Source of the DNA: PALSA-1440 sp050011195
GTDB taxonomy: Bacteria; Verrucomicrobiota; Verrucomicrobiia; Limisphaerales; UBA8199
DNA length: 64,000 nucleotides
Reading direction: 5' to 3'
Assembly: GCA_050011195.1 (NCBI GenBank)
Contig: JBEKJO010000002.1
Span: 32,346 to 96,345 of the forward strand
How positions within the stretch are numbered: position 1 is the first letter of the stretch; each line of letters opens with the position of its first letter. The notes beneath the pieces were generated by a model that did not search any database, was not told where the DNA came from, and saw only the letters and a list, made by a program, of their open reading frames with translations. Shown piece by piece: positions 9,188 to 21,192 of the stretch. Made by a program: the position numbers and the translations under genes.

Positions 9188-10576
9188 CTATAACCTCCAC
9201 GGCTCCCGCATCTTGCGGCCCAGCAGGCGAAGGTTGGCTTCTTCATCGCCCGGGAAGTGTTCTTTCTGCGGGTCCCACACCAGCTTGCGGTTGAGGTGCA
9301 AAGCGATCTCGCTCAGATGGCAGAGCGAATCGGATTGGACTGACTCGTCTATCGGGCACACGGTTTCCGCGCGGCTCTTGACGCAGTCCAGGAAGTTGCG
9401 CGTATGGTCGGCGCTCTTGGTAAGCTGGACCTTGAACGAGTCTTCGCGCTGGTCAATCAGACTTTCGGGCTGAAGGTTGATCCCGCTGCGATCAACGTGG
9501 ACCCAGCCCTCAGTGCCTTCGAAGGCAGTGCCGTGATCGGTGATCCGGCGGTAGCGCTTCTTCCATTCCTGCTCGTGCTCCCAGAGGTCGCACGACGGCG
9601 CTTCCGGATTGGGATGATTGGGCGTGCCCTCGAAGCGCAAGGTCACGCCGCTGCCGAACTTCATATTTACGTTCCATGCGGTGGCCGTGTCGCAGATGCC
9701 TTCGGCATGGAAGGTTCCGCGGCCATCCACTTCGACGGGTCCGTCGAGCAGCTCGCCGCCGCCCCAGACGGCGATGTCCATCGGATGAATGCCCCAGCCG
9801 GCGATGAAGCCGACGGCCAGGTCGCGAATATACCACCACGTCTTTTTCGCGCCCGGCCCGGCGACCAGGTCCTGCGTGTGCGGCCGGAACGGCGCCGGCC
9901 CCAGCCACAGATCGTAATTCAATCCCGGGGGAACCGGAACGACTTGAGTTGAGCCGCCCGGCGCGCTGGCCGGCCCCCAGACGTTGATGTGCTGAAGCTT
10001 GCCGATGCAGCCGTTGCGGACCAGCTCGCAGGCGAGCCGAAAGATGCGCGAAGAGCGCTGCTGGGTGCCGAATTGAAAGACCCGTTTGTGGTGATGCACT
10101 TCCTTCCGCAAGGTCCAGTCCTCGGTCAAGTTGAGGCCCATTGGCTTTTCCAGGTAAACGTCCTTGCCCGCCCGCACCGCCGCCAGCGCCGTCAGCACGT
10201 GCCAGTGGTCGGGCGTCGCGATGAGGACCGCGTCAATGCCTTTGCGGGCGACCAGCTCGCGGAAGTCGCCATACGTCGCGCAGTCCTTGTTCTGGTAATG
10301 CTGGTTGACGCGGTCGCGCGCCTGTTCGAGGTGGTCTTTCATGACATCGCACACGGCGACAACCTGCGCGTCTTTCTGACCGAGGAAGTTGCCCATGTCC
10401 CCCTGTCCCTGCGGGCCAACGCCAATGCAGCCGACCGCAATCCGGTTGCCCGGCGCGACGCTGCCCGACTTGCCCAGGGCGGAAGCGGGAATGATGGAAG
10501 GAAAAGCCGCGGCTGAGAGTGCCAGCCCGGTGGTCTGCTTCAGGAATTGCCGTCGTGTGGAGCAACTGTCGTTCAT
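9188..10576 (-). CDS. Tat-exported Gfo/Idh/MocA family oxidoreductase
   Basis: The protein has 462 residues. The N-terminus STRRQFLKQTTGLALSAAAF is a twin-arginine signal, so the folded, cofactor-loaded protein goes to the periplasm. A Rossmann segment (IAVGCIGVGPQGQGDMGNF) and the family motif YLEKPMG (Lys144) follow; the C-terminal part is the usual alpha/beta Gfo/Idh domain. Such enzymes oxidise or reduce sugars or inositols with NAD(P), and Tat-exported forms are abundant in this phylum. The gene converges with the glycoside hydrolase (13 bp apart) and diverges from the ThuA gene. ThuA-like and Gfo/Idh proteins are often neighbours in sugar-use loci. The substrate is unknown. Confidence 0.92.
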   Translation of the reverse strand: MNDSCSTRRQFLKQTTGLALSAAAFPSIIPASALGKSGSVAPGNRIAVGCIGVGPQGQGDMGNFLGQKDAQVVAVCDVMKDHLEQARDRVNQHYQNKDCATYGDFRELVARKGIDAVLIATPDHWHVLTALAAVRAGKDVYLEKPMGLNLTEDWTLRKEVHHHKRVFQFGTQQRSSRIFRLACELVRNGCIGKLQHINVWGPASAPGGSTQVVPVPPGLNYDLWLGPAPFRPHTQDLVAGPGAKKTWWYIRDLAVGFIAGWGIHPMDIAVWGGGELLDGPVEVDGRGTFHAEGICDTATAWNVNMKFGSGVTLRFEGTPNHPNPEAPSCDLWEHEQEWKKRYRRITDHGTAFEGTEGWVHVDRSGINLQPESLIDQREDSFKVQLTKSADHTRNFLDCVKSRAETVCPIDESVQSDSLCHLSEIALHLNRKLVWDPQKEHFPGDEEANLRLLGRKMREPWRL

Positions 10577-10847
10577 ATTGAAATGGTTGGCCTGGTCAGT
10601 GTTTCAGAATCGTTCACAGCGGGATCACCCACGCCGCGCCCGCAGCATGGCACGGGTGGGGAAAGGATGGAAGTGCAAAATAGCTCTCATCCAGGAACCT
10701 GTAGCCGCCGACGGGAGTCGGCGCACTTTTCCTCAGTCGCAAAAAACCGGCGCCGCCGTCGTCGGCTACGATTTCTTGAATCCGCCCCCCCGGGCGCAGG
10801 GCGGTTTTTCCTTTCGGCAGCCGGCCCCGCCCTGTTATAAGCAAGAA
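10577..10847 (+). promoter_or_regulatory. Structured leader between oxidoreductase and ThuA genes
   Basis: This 271-bp region holds nested inverted repeats. GTAGCCGCCGAC (10701-10712) pairs with GTCGTCGGCTAC (10758-10769) with one mismatch, and enclosed within it is the perfect hairpin GCCGAC-GGGA-GTCGGC (10707-10722). A terminator-like hairpin follows before the ThuA start. It could be a REP-like element or a regulatory leader. Confidence 0.5.
10782..10809 (+). terminator. Intrinsic terminator-like hairpin upstream of the ThuA gene
   Basis: CCGCCC (10782-10787) and GGGCGG (10799-10804) form a stem followed directly by TTTTT. No plus-strand gene ends upstream, so it may act as a conditional terminator in the ThuA leader. 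Confidence 0.55.
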
Positions 10848-11606
10848 ATGAAAATACCGCGCATGTTCTTCACGTTCGGCTGCCTGTTGGGTTTGCTCCT
10901 CTCGTCGTTGCCCCTGGCGGCCGGTTCACCCAAGGCGTTGCCCCACAAGATCCGCGTGCTGGTCGTGACGGGCGGACATCCGTTCGAGAAGGAGCCGTTC
11001 TTCAAGCTGTTCCAGGATAACCCCGATATTACTTACCAGGCGGTCGAGCATCCCAACGCGCACGCGCTGCTCAAAGCCGAGGCCGCCAAACAATACGATG
11101 TGATCGTGACGTATGACTACAATCAGAAGATCACCGAGGAAGCGAAGGCGGATTTTGTGGCGCGGCTTAAGGACGGGAAGGGGTTGGTGGTCTTGCACCA
11201 CGCCATCGCCACGTACCCGACCTGGCCGGAATACTGGAATATCATCGGCGCGCACTACTACCTCGCGAAGACCAACATTAACGGCGTGGAAAAGCCGCGC
11301 TCAGCGTACAAGCACGGGATGGACTTCCGAATCCACGTCGCGGATGCGCGGCATCCGGTGACCCGGGGAATGACCGATTTCGACATGCACGACGAGACCT
11401 ACAAGTGGTTCGACGTGGCCAGGGAATGCCACCCGCTGCTGACCACGGATGAGCCTGAAAGCAACCAAGTAATCGCCTGGGCCAAGACTTACAAAGGCGC
11501 GCGGGTGGTTTATATCCAGTCCGGCCACGACCATACCGCCTACGAGAACCCCAACTACCAGCAATTCCTCCGGCAGGCCATTCGTTGGACCGCGCGCAAA
11601 GGTTGA
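10848..11606 (+). CDS. Secreted ThuA-like domain protein
   Basis: The protein has 252 residues from the ATG at 10848; the start is set by a clear signal peptide (FFTFGCLLGLLLSSLPLAAG). The mature part begins KIRVLVVTGGHPFEKEPF, the class I glutamine-amidotransferase-like fold of ThuA proteins. GKGLVVLHHAIATYPTWPEYWNIIG and YIQSGHDHTAYENP are typical of the family. ThuA-like proteins accompany trehalose and other sugar-use genes, and their catalytic role is not well settled. The longer frame upstream passes through the structured leader and is unlikely to be translated. Gene order with the Gfo/Idh protein suggests joint work on an oxidised sugar. Confidence 0.88.
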   Translation: MKIPRMFFTFGCLLGLLLSSLPLAAGSPKALPHKIRVLVVTGGHPFEKEPFFKLFQDNPDITYQAVEHPNAHALLKAEAAKQYDVIVTYDYNQKITEEAKADFVARLKDGKGLVVLHHAIATYPTWPEYWNIIGAHYYLAKTNINGVEKPRSAYKHGMDFRIHVADARHPVTRGMTDFDMHDETYKWFDVARECHPLLTTDEPESNQVIAWAKTYKGARVVYIQSGHDHTAYENPNYQQFLRQAIRWTARKG

Positions 11607-11629
11607 GAATCGGAGGGGGCGTCACATGA

Positions 11630-11734
11630 GTTAAATCGGTTAAATCGGTTAAATAAGGAAGACCCAGTGCGGGCTTGGCCCATTTAACCCATTTAACTCA
11701 TTTAACTCATTTAACCCATGTAGCCCATTTAACC
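11630..11734. repeat. Two facing 9-bp repeat arrays (gttaaatcg x3; catttaacc x6)
   Basis: Three gttaaatc-type units (11630-11656) face six catttaacc-type units (11681-11734), which are the reverse complement of the same family. The transcript could fold into a long AU-rich stem between the ThuA and DUF1638 genes. The second array reads as His-Leu-Thr repeats in the DUF1638 frame, but it lies before the likely start. Confidence 0.85.
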
Positions 11735-11746
11735 TCCTTGACTGTC

Positions 11747-12511
11747 ATGTTTTACAAGGTCATTGCCTGCGAAATCGCCTTTCGCGAACTCTGCTACGCC
11801 GCCGCCCGGTCGCGGAACCTCATTGACCTGGAGTTCCTCACGCAGGGATACCATGACATCCCGGTCACGGGCCGCGCGGAGATTCAGAAGCGCATCGACG
11901 CGGTGCCCGCCGGCAGATATGACGCCATCCTGCTCGGCTACGGCCTGTGCAGCAGCATCCTCGCGGGACTGACCACGGCGCATACGCCGCTGGTCATTCC
12001 GCGCGCGCACGATTGCATTACCTTCTTTCTCGGGTCGAAGGAGCGCTACCGGGAATGTTTTGATGCGAAGCCCGGCACGTATTACTACACGTCAGGCTGG
12101 CTCGAGTGCGCCAAACGTCGTGGCAGCACGGGACCCATCTGGGGCGGCGCCTCCCTGCCCGCCGGCGCCAACGCGAGCCTCAAAGCGACCTACGAGCAGT
12201 GGGTGCGGAAATACGGTGAGGACCAAGCCAAGTATCTGCTGGAAGAGATGAGCCGGTGGACCGACTCCTACTCGCACGGGACACTCATCACCTTCGACTT
12301 TGTCAAACATCTCAAGCTGCAGGAGCAGGTGCGGCAGATCTGCGCGGAGCGCGGCTGGCAATACGACGAGATTCAAGGCGATCTGGGCTTGTTCCACAAA
12401 CTGCTCGACGGCGAGTGGCCGGAGCCTGATTTCCTCGTCGTGCGCCCCGGACAAAAGGTCTTTGCCACGAATGACGAGCAAGTGATTGGGGTCCAGCCGG
12501 CCGGAACCTGA
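11747..12511 (+). CDS. DUF1638 family protein
   Basis: The protein has 254 residues from the ATG at 11747 (MFYKVIACEIAFRELC). The upstream ATG at 11675 is rejected because it would translate the 9-base repeat array. Features include an N-terminal CEI motif, ILLGYGLCSS, IPRAHDCITFFLGSKERY and DSYSHGTLITFDF, a Cys/His-rich layout of the kind seen in DUF1638. The family is found near corrinoid methyltransferase genes and may bind metal or cofactor; its reaction is not known. A UroD/MtaA-like gene lies 13 kb downstream but is not adjacent. Confidence 0.85.
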   Translation: MFYKVIACEIAFRELCYAAARSRNLIDLEFLTQGYHDIPVTGRAEIQKRIDAVPAGRYDAILLGYGLCSSILAGLTTAHTPLVIPRAHDCITFFLGSKERYRECFDAKPGTYYYTSGWLECAKRRGSTGPIWGGASLPAGANASLKATYEQWVRKYGEDQAKYLLEEMSRWTDSYSHGTLITFDFVKHLKLQEQVRQICAERGWQYDEIQGDLGLFHKLLDGEWPEPDFLVVRPGQKVFATNDEQVIGVQPAGT

Positions 12512-12627
12512 GCGCTAAGGGAACAGCGAACACGCGACTACGCGAAGCCGCAACGTGCCGGTATCTTGCAGGCACGCGCGGGCCGCGTGTGACGCGGGGA
12601 AGATCACTCGGTCAAGGAGAGTCGGCT

Positions 12628-14727
12628 TCAGTTCAGCTTGCTGTAACTGATTACGGCGGCAGCGGGTGAGGCGGGAATCTCGACCCGCAGGCCCTTGTCC
12701 ATCAGGTCGCTGCCGGTGAATTCCCGTCGGGCGGCGGGGTCGTCCAGGGTAATTACGGCATAACGTGCTTTCGGTTCCAGTCCCCGCAGCTTGAAGCGAG
12801 CCGATTCGTAGAAGCTGTTCTGCCGCCGAAAGGCCTGGACCATGCCTTCGCCCTGTTCCGGGCGGTCGAATTGCCAGGCGATCCAGACCTGGTCGTCGCG
12901 GCTCCAGGGCGTGAGCGGATAAAAGTCGCCGTAGTAGTTCGGGCTCAGCTCCCGCCACTGGCCGATGAGCCGGCGCAGGGCCGCGTAATCGATCTCCCGC
13001 ACGCGCAGGTCAATGCCCAAGCCGAGGCTGGGACTCACGTTGCTCCAGAAGGCATAAGGTTCGACCGGCGTGAACCCGCTGCCGTAGTAAGGCGCGTTGC
13101 GCGCCGCCAGGGTGCCGGTGCCGTGATACGGGAGCCAGAGCGAGATGCCGTAAGTCATGCACTGGTGGCCAATGGCTTCAAAGGCGTAGTCGCTGCGCCA
13201 GAGCGGCACGGCCCGCCGCATGGTTTCCAAATCGTTGCGCCGGCCGCCCGAAGCGCACGAATCAATTAGCAGGTTCGGGTGCCGGCGGCGCAGTTCATCC
13301 CAGAAGGCGAGATAGCCGGTGACGTGTTTGACTTCAGTAATGCCCTGGCGGTCAGGCGCGTCATTTTTGCGCCAGGCATCGAGCGGGTCCATGTTGAAAT
13401 CCTGCCGATAGAGGTCAATGCCTTGCGCGGTCAAAAGCTGGTCGATGTGCTCGGTCAGCCAGGCGCGCGCCTCATCATTGCCCAGGTTCAACAACCCGCC
13501 GTTCGCCCCGCCGAGCACCCATTCGGGATGGTTTCGGGTCAGCCAGGTGTCGGCGGTGACGCGTTCCGGCTCGAACCAAACCAGGATTCTTATCCCGTTC
13601 TTATGGGCGTAATCGGAGACCGCCCGCAAACCGCGCGGGAAACGGTTGGTGTCCACTTCCCAGGTCCCCACGCGCGGCCAGCCGCCGCCGTGGTGGTTGT
13701 ACCAGCCGGCATCCATCCACCAGTAATCGAGCTGGATGCGTTCCTCGAGGTAACGGTCAATGAACATGACTTGGTTCGTCTCGTTCGCCTTGATCATCTC
13801 CTCGTATTGGCGCGAACTGGAGGCGACAAGTTGCGGCGGGGGCAATTTGCCGCCCGGCCGGGGCATCGAGTGGGCCATCATCCAGCGGCGCCAGACGTTC
13901 TGCGCGCGAATCCAGTCACCCTTCCAGAACTGCAGGACGATCAGCGGGCTGCGGACCTCTTCGCCGGGCAGCAGCTTGAAATGGGTCAGCTCCTGGCCTG
14001 CGCGCAGGTGCAAACCGCGCCCGTCGTCGCGCGCCAACTCCGCCGCCCACTGCCCCGGCCAGCCGACGGCGACGATGAGGCCCTGCCCGGGCCATTCGAG
14101 GTTGAAATAGGACCAGTCGGAGTTGGTGGGCCGGCCGCCGGCGGCGCCGATGCGCTTGGTAGCGCGAGGCCCAAGCGGCGTTTCCAGCGGACCGTAGTCG
14201 CTCCCGTTGGCCGGCGAGCCGATGTTGTGATGCAGCAGGAACTCGCCGCTGGCGCCGCGCTCCAGGCCGAGGTCCAGCGCCCGGATGTTTTCGAGAATCG
14301 GCGTGTCGTTGGTGCCGGTGTTCTTGAAATAGAGCGTCCATTCGACGGTCGGGAAATCGTGATACTCGACGGCGACGCAGCGGACTTGCAATCTGGTTTT
14401 GGGGTCGGTCCAGGTCAAAGTATGCTCGGTCTGGCTTTGGCCGCGTTCGCGCGAGCTTCGCTCCAACTGCCACTCCTTCAGCAATTCGCCCGATGCCCGG
14501 CCATCGTAGTTGAATGAGAACGGCGTGGTGCCCGCGTACGACGCCCGTTGCGAGGTGGATGACGCGGACTGAGGTTGCGGGGCCTCTTGGCGCCCTTCGA
14601 AGCTGGCAGCGGCCCATTGGCGGGCCTCAGAGAGTTCATCGGGCGCCGGCACCACGCCCATCGCCAGCGGCACAACCAGCAGAACCGCGACCAGCAAAGG
14701 AGACCGGAAGGAAAGACAAATGTTCAT
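12628..14727 (-). CDS. GH36 alpha-galactosidase, secreted
   Basis: The protein has 699 residues from the ATG at 14727, chosen for its signal peptide (FRSPLLVAVLLVVPLAMG); an ATG at 14748 is the alternative. An N-terminal beta-supersandwich precedes the TIM barrel (YWWMDAGWYNHHGGGWP, ILVWFEPERV). YRQDFNMD carries the nucleophile Asp443 and DSCASGGRRND the acid/base Asp499, the GH36 signature. It would remove alpha-linked galactose from oligosaccharides or galactomannan outside the cytoplasm. It is convergent with DUF1638 and divergent from a sugar nucleotidyltransferase whose GTG start is 100 bp away. Confidence 0.93.
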   Translation of the reverse strand: MNICLSFRSPLLVAVLLVVPLAMGVVPAPDELSEARQWAAASFEGRQEAPQPQSASSTSQRASYAGTTPFSFNYDGRASGELLKEWQLERSSRERGQSQTEHTLTWTDPKTRLQVRCVAVEYHDFPTVEWTLYFKNTGTNDTPILENIRALDLGLERGASGEFLLHHNIGSPANGSDYGPLETPLGPRATKRIGAAGGRPTNSDWSYFNLEWPGQGLIVAVGWPGQWAAELARDDGRGLHLRAGQELTHFKLLPGEEVRSPLIVLQFWKGDWIRAQNVWRRWMMAHSMPRPGGKLPPPQLVASSSRQYEEMIKANETNQVMFIDRYLEERIQLDYWWMDAGWYNHHGGGWPRVGTWEVDTNRFPRGLRAVSDYAHKNGIRILVWFEPERVTADTWLTRNHPEWVLGGANGGLLNLGNDEARAWLTEHIDQLLTAQGIDLYRQDFNMDPLDAWRKNDAPDRQGITEVKHVTGYLAFWDELRRRHPNLLIDSCASGGRRNDLETMRRAVPLWRSDYAFEAIGHQCMTYGISLWLPYHGTGTLAARNAPYYGSGFTPVEPYAFWSNVSPSLGLGIDLRVREIDYAALRRLIGQWRELSPNYYGDFYPLTPWSRDDQVWIAWQFDRPEQGEGMVQAFRRQNSFYESARFKLRGLEPKARYAVITLDDPAARREFTGSDLMDKGLRVEIPASPAAAVISYSKLN

Positions 14728-14827
14728 GGAGCCCGGCTTCGATTTCATAAGCTGTGCGCAGTTGACTGTGCGGCGGCATTTTGCAACGCTCCTGCCGCCT
14801 TGCACAACAACGAAAAGCCTTAAAGCC

Positions 14828-15670
14828 GTGGACATCAAGAAAGCCATCATCACCGCCGCTGGCAAAACTCAGCGGACACTTCCTTTGCAAACCCTGGTGG
14901 ACCGGGACGGCGTCACCAAGACGGCGCTGCGGATTCTCATCGAGGAAATCCTGTCAGCCGGCATCGAGGAAATCTGCGTGGTCGTCTGCCCGGGAGACCA
15001 GGCCGCTTACGCCGCCGCCGCCGGCGGGCAGGGCGGGCGGCTTCGGTTCGTCGAACAGAGCGCCGCCCTCGGCTACGGGCACGCGGTTGCTTGCGCGCGT
15101 GAATTCGCGGGCGGCGGTCCTTTCCTGCTGCTGGTCGGCGACCATCTTTACGTCAGCGGCCGCAAGCGCGCCGCGCAACAACTGGTCGAGATCGCCGGGG
15201 CGGAGAATTGCGCCGTCTCCGCGGTGCAAGCGACGCACGAGAGCAAGCTGCCTTACTACGGGACGATTGGCGGGCGTCTCGCCGCCGGGCGCAAAGGTTT
15301 GTATGAGATCTCGGAAGTGCTCGAGAAGCCCACTCCCACCGAGGCCGAGCAAAGGCTCATCGTCCCCGGGCTGCGGGCCGGCCACTACCTTTGTTTCTTC
15401 GGCATGCACGTGCTGACGCCGGCGGTCATGGAGCTGCTCGAAGGGGAGGTCGCGCGGGCGGGCAAGGGGGGCGCGCATCTGACGACCGCCCTGGCCCGGC
15501 TCGCCAAACGCGAACGGTACCTGGCCTGCGAGCTGGAGGCGCATCGCTACGACATCGGCGTCAAGTACGGATTCCTCACGGCCCAACTGGCCCTGGCGCT
15601 CGACGGCCAGGACCGCGACGAAGTGCTGAACGGCCTGGTGGAACTGTTGGCGCGGCGGGGAGTCAAATGA
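14828..15670 (+). CDS. GalU/RmlA-like nucleotidyltransferase
   Basis: The protein has 280 residues from the GTG at 14828 (read MDIKKAIITAAGKTQRTLPL); the longer frame would overlap the divergent GH36 gene. The fold is a sugar-1-phosphate nucleotidyltransferase: AAG-type loop at the N-terminus, EQSAALGYGHAVACA for the base and sugar, and LLLVGDHLY for the catalytic metal Asp. The loop is AAGKTQR rather than the usual AAGxGTR, so activity or nucleotide choice may differ. Likely reaction: NTP plus sugar-1-phosphate to NDP-sugar plus pyrophosphate. The next gene also carries a pyrophosphorylase module, so the two may form a salvage pathway. Confidence 0.83.
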   Translation: MDIKKAIITAAGKTQRTLPLQTLVDRDGVTKTALRILIEEILSAGIEEICVVVCPGDQAAYAAAAGGQGGRLRFVEQSAALGYGHAVACAREFAGGGPFLLLVGDHLYVSGRKRAAQQLVEIAGAENCAVSAVQATHESKLPYYGTIGGRLAAGRKGLYEISEVLEKPTPTEAEQRLIVPGLRAGHYLCFFGMHVLTPAVMELLEGEVARAGKGGAHLTTALARLAKRERYLACELEAHRYDIGVKYGFLTAQLALALDGQDRDEVLNGLVELLARRGVK

Positions 15671-15687
15671 GGGGAGCCGGTGAAACC

Positions 15688-15737
15688 GTTAAATGGGTTA
15701 AATGAGTTAAAGGGGTTACAGGGGTTAAATGGGTTAT
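15688..15737 (+). repeat. 9-bp tandem repeat (gttaaatgg x5)
   Basis: The units are gttaaatgg, gttaaatga, gttaaaggg, gttacaggg and gttaaatgg, followed by gtta. This is the reverse complement of the catttaacc family at 11681-11734. It fills the gap between two nucleotide-sugar genes. Confidence 0.88.
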
Positions 15738-15755
15738 TCTGACATTCCACATGCT

Positions 15756-19106
<3,351 letters not shown>

Positions 19107-19171
19107 ACTGAAACCAGGTTCGCCCGAACCACAGACTTGCGCGAAGCGGATTCCTGTGGATAACTGAAGGC

Positions 19172-19369
19172 ATGAACGCACAGGAAGTTATTGAGCAGAT
19201 CAAACACTTGCCGCTGGCCGAGCGGGCACAGGTGACCAAGTTCGTCGTGGAAAGCGACGATTCCTGGATTCCCGAGGAGTTCAAGCAAGCCATGCAGGAT
19301 GCCAAGGAAGGGCGTTTCATTGACATGGAAACCGCCCTCCACGAGACACCGCCTCCCCGCCTGCGATGA
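19172..19369 (+). CDS. Orphan antitoxin-like small protein
   Basis: The protein has 65 residues (MNAQEVIEQIKHLPLAERAQVTKFV) and resembles the addiction-module components that precede RelE/ParE toxins. Its stop overlaps the next ATG (ATGA, 19366-19369), the usual coupling in toxin-antitoxin operons. The following toxin frame is cut short by the SBBP duplication unit, so the antitoxin seems to have lost its partner. Confidence 0.7.
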   Translation: MNAQEVIEQIKHLPLAERAQVTKFVVESDDSWIPEEFKQAMQDAKEGRFIDMETALHETPPPRLR

Positions 19370-19464
19370 AATACCGCTTCCGCGCGGTTGAGCGGTTTAG
19401 ATTAAGCGATTGCCCGGCATTCATTGCCCGTTTTGTCTCGACACGAGGCCCGGCAGCGGCATAA
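19366..19464 (+). pseudogene. Truncated RelE/ParE-type toxin remnant
   Basis: A 32-codon frame begins MKYRFRAVERF, a start common in RelE/ParE toxins, and is translationally coupled to the antitoxin. Homology to the upstream module of the second SBBP copy begins at about 19424, so only about the first 19 codons are toxin-derived. The rest of the toxin is missing. Confidence 0.6.
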
Positions 19465-21187
19465 TGGCTGCCACGATGGTGAGAAACACGACCACCAACG
19501 CGGACACCGCTTCCAATGGACGGATAATCCAGGCAAGCAGCGATTCGACCAAAGGGACAACCCCATGAAAACAACCTCGCGAAAGCTCGCAGTGGCTTGG
19601 CCGCTGGTGATATTCCTCCTGCTCCCGGCACTCGCGCGCGCCGAAACCGCCGTCCAAGCCTGGGTCCAACGCTACAACAGGCTTGGAAACAGCGATGACC
19701 GGGCCTACGCCGTGGCGGTGGACGGCAATAACGACGTGATCGTGACGGGGTTTTCGGGGCAGGGCCCAGGCTCTGCGGATTACGTGACGATCAAGTATTC
19801 GAGCGGGGGCGTGCCGCTCTGGACCAACTACTACAACGGACCGGGGAACGACAATGACGAAGCTACCGCCGTGGCGGTGGACGGAAGCAACAACGTGGTC
19901 GTGACCGGGTATTCCTTGGGGAACGGAAGCTCTGACGACTACGCGACGATTAAATATTCAGGCGCGGGTGTGCCGCTCTGGACCAACCGCTACAATGGGC
20001 CGGGCAACGGCGCTGACGTTGCCACCGCCGTGGCGGTGGATGGCAGCAACAACGTCATCGTGACAGGGTATTCGACTGGCAGTGGCAGCGGTTACGATTA
20101 CGCGACGATCGAGTATTCGAGCGCGGGGGTGCCGCTCTGGACCAACCGCTACCCCAACGGCTCCTCCTACGCCCTGGCGGTGGACGGCAGCAATAACGTG
20201 ATCGTGACGGGCACTTCTGGTGGCGGCTACGCGACCATCAAGTATTCGAGCGCGGGCGTGCTGCTCTGGATCAACCGCTACAACGGGCCAGGGGGCAATG
20301 ACTACGCCAACGCCGTGGCGGTGGACGGCAGCAACAACGTGGTCGTCACGGGGTGGTCCACTGGCAGCGGAAGCTATTCGGATTACGCGACGATCAAGTA
20401 TTCGAGCGCGGGGATGCCGCTCTGGACCAACCGCTACCACGGGCCGGGGAACTACTATGACAGCGCCACCGCCATGGCGGTGGATGGCAGCAACAACGTC
20501 ATCGTGACGGGAACTTCCTACGACACCGAAAGCTCTGAAGATTACGCGACGCTCAAGTATTCGAGCGATGGGGCGCCGCTCTGGACCAACCGCTACAACG
20601 GGCCGGTGGGCTACGATAACTACGCCAGAGCCATGGCAGTGGACGGGAGCAACAACGTGATCGTAACGGGGCAATCCCTTGGCGCCGTAGGCTATTACGA
20701 TTACGCAACGATCAAATATTCGAGCGCCGGGGTGCCGCTCTGGACCAACCGCTACAATGGGCCGGGGAACAACATTGACACTGCCAACGCCGTGGCGGTG
20801 GACCGCAGCGGCAACGTGATCGTGACGGGGCAGTCGACTGGCAGCGGGAGTGGTTACGACTTTGCCACCGTGAAATACGTCTGCGTCGTCCCGTCGCCGG
20901 TGGTGACCGGCCTGCAACTGACCAACGGCACATTCCAGATGCGGGTGGACGATGTGTTGCAGGCCTGCACGGTAGTAATCGAGGCCTGCACGAACCTGGC
21001 GGGTTGGGCGCCGGTCTTTACCAACACCACACCCACCAATGTGCTGTTCTACACCGACCCGGATGCCGGCAACTACCCCTGGCGGTTTTACCGGGCGTTC
21101 CAATCCCCGTAAACGCGATTAAATGGCGGGTTGGCGAGTCGGCGGCGGTGGCGGGTCGGAGGACGCGCCACCGACCTGTCCAGGCAA
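19424..21187 (+). repeat. Tandem duplication unit 1 (SBBP gene with leader and trailer)
   Basis: The leader (ttttgtctcgac-cgaggc, through the shared stretch up to ccccatgaaaacaacc), the coding region and the trailer (ggcgggt-ggcgagt to cctgtc-ggcaac) all match the next unit, with an offset of about 1769 bp. Confidence 0.85.
19565..21112 (+). CDS. Secreted SBBP-repeat beta-propeller protein, copy 1
   Basis: The protein has 515 residues from the ATG at 19565, set by the signal peptide (AVAWPLVIFLLLPALARAE). Eight repeats of about 50 residues follow, each with AVAVDGSNNVIVTG, DYATIKYSSAG and VPLWTNRYNGPGN elements; repeat 4 is short. SBBP repeats fold as beta-propeller blades. The C-terminus is a Verrucomicrobia-style domain (TNGTFQMRVDD, then FYRAFQSP) seen in many secreted proteins of the group. 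Function is unknown; surface binding or adhesion is an inference. The gene is tandemly duplicated, and recombination between blades could alter blade number. Confidence 0.85.
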   Translation: MKTTSRKLAVAWPLVIFLLLPALARAETAVQAWVQRYNRLGNSDDRAYAVAVDGNNDVIVTGFSGQGPGSADYVTIKYSSGGVPLWTNYYNGPGNDNDEATAVAVDGSNNVVVTGYSLGNGSSDDYATIKYSGAGVPLWTNRYNGPGNGADVATAVAVDGSNNVIVTGYSTGSGSGYDYATIEYSSAGVPLWTNRYPNGSSYALAVDGSNNVIVTGTSGGGYATIKYSSAGVLLWINRYNGPGGNDYANAVAVDGSNNVVVTGWSTGSGSYSDYATIKYSSAGMPLWTNRYHGPGNYYDSATAMAVDGSNNVIVTGTSYDTESSEDYATLKYSSDGAPLWTNRYNGPVGYDNYARAMAVDGSNNVIVTGQSLGAVGYYDYATIKYSSAGVPLWTNRYNGPGNNIDTANAVAVDRSGNVIVTGQSTGSGSGYDFATVKYVCVVPSPVVTGLQLTNGTFQMRVDDVLQACTVVIEACTNLAGWAPVFTNTTPTNVLFYTDPDAGNYPWRFYRAFQSP

Positions 21188-21192
21188 CTTCT

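Noticed and set aside
11675..11746. Longer start for DUF1638 (MAHLTHLTHLTHL)
   Set aside because: It would translate the 9-base repeat array; the conserved family start is at 11747.
13279..14517. 412-codon plus-strand frame
   Set aside because: It is a shadow of the GH36 gene with no domain.
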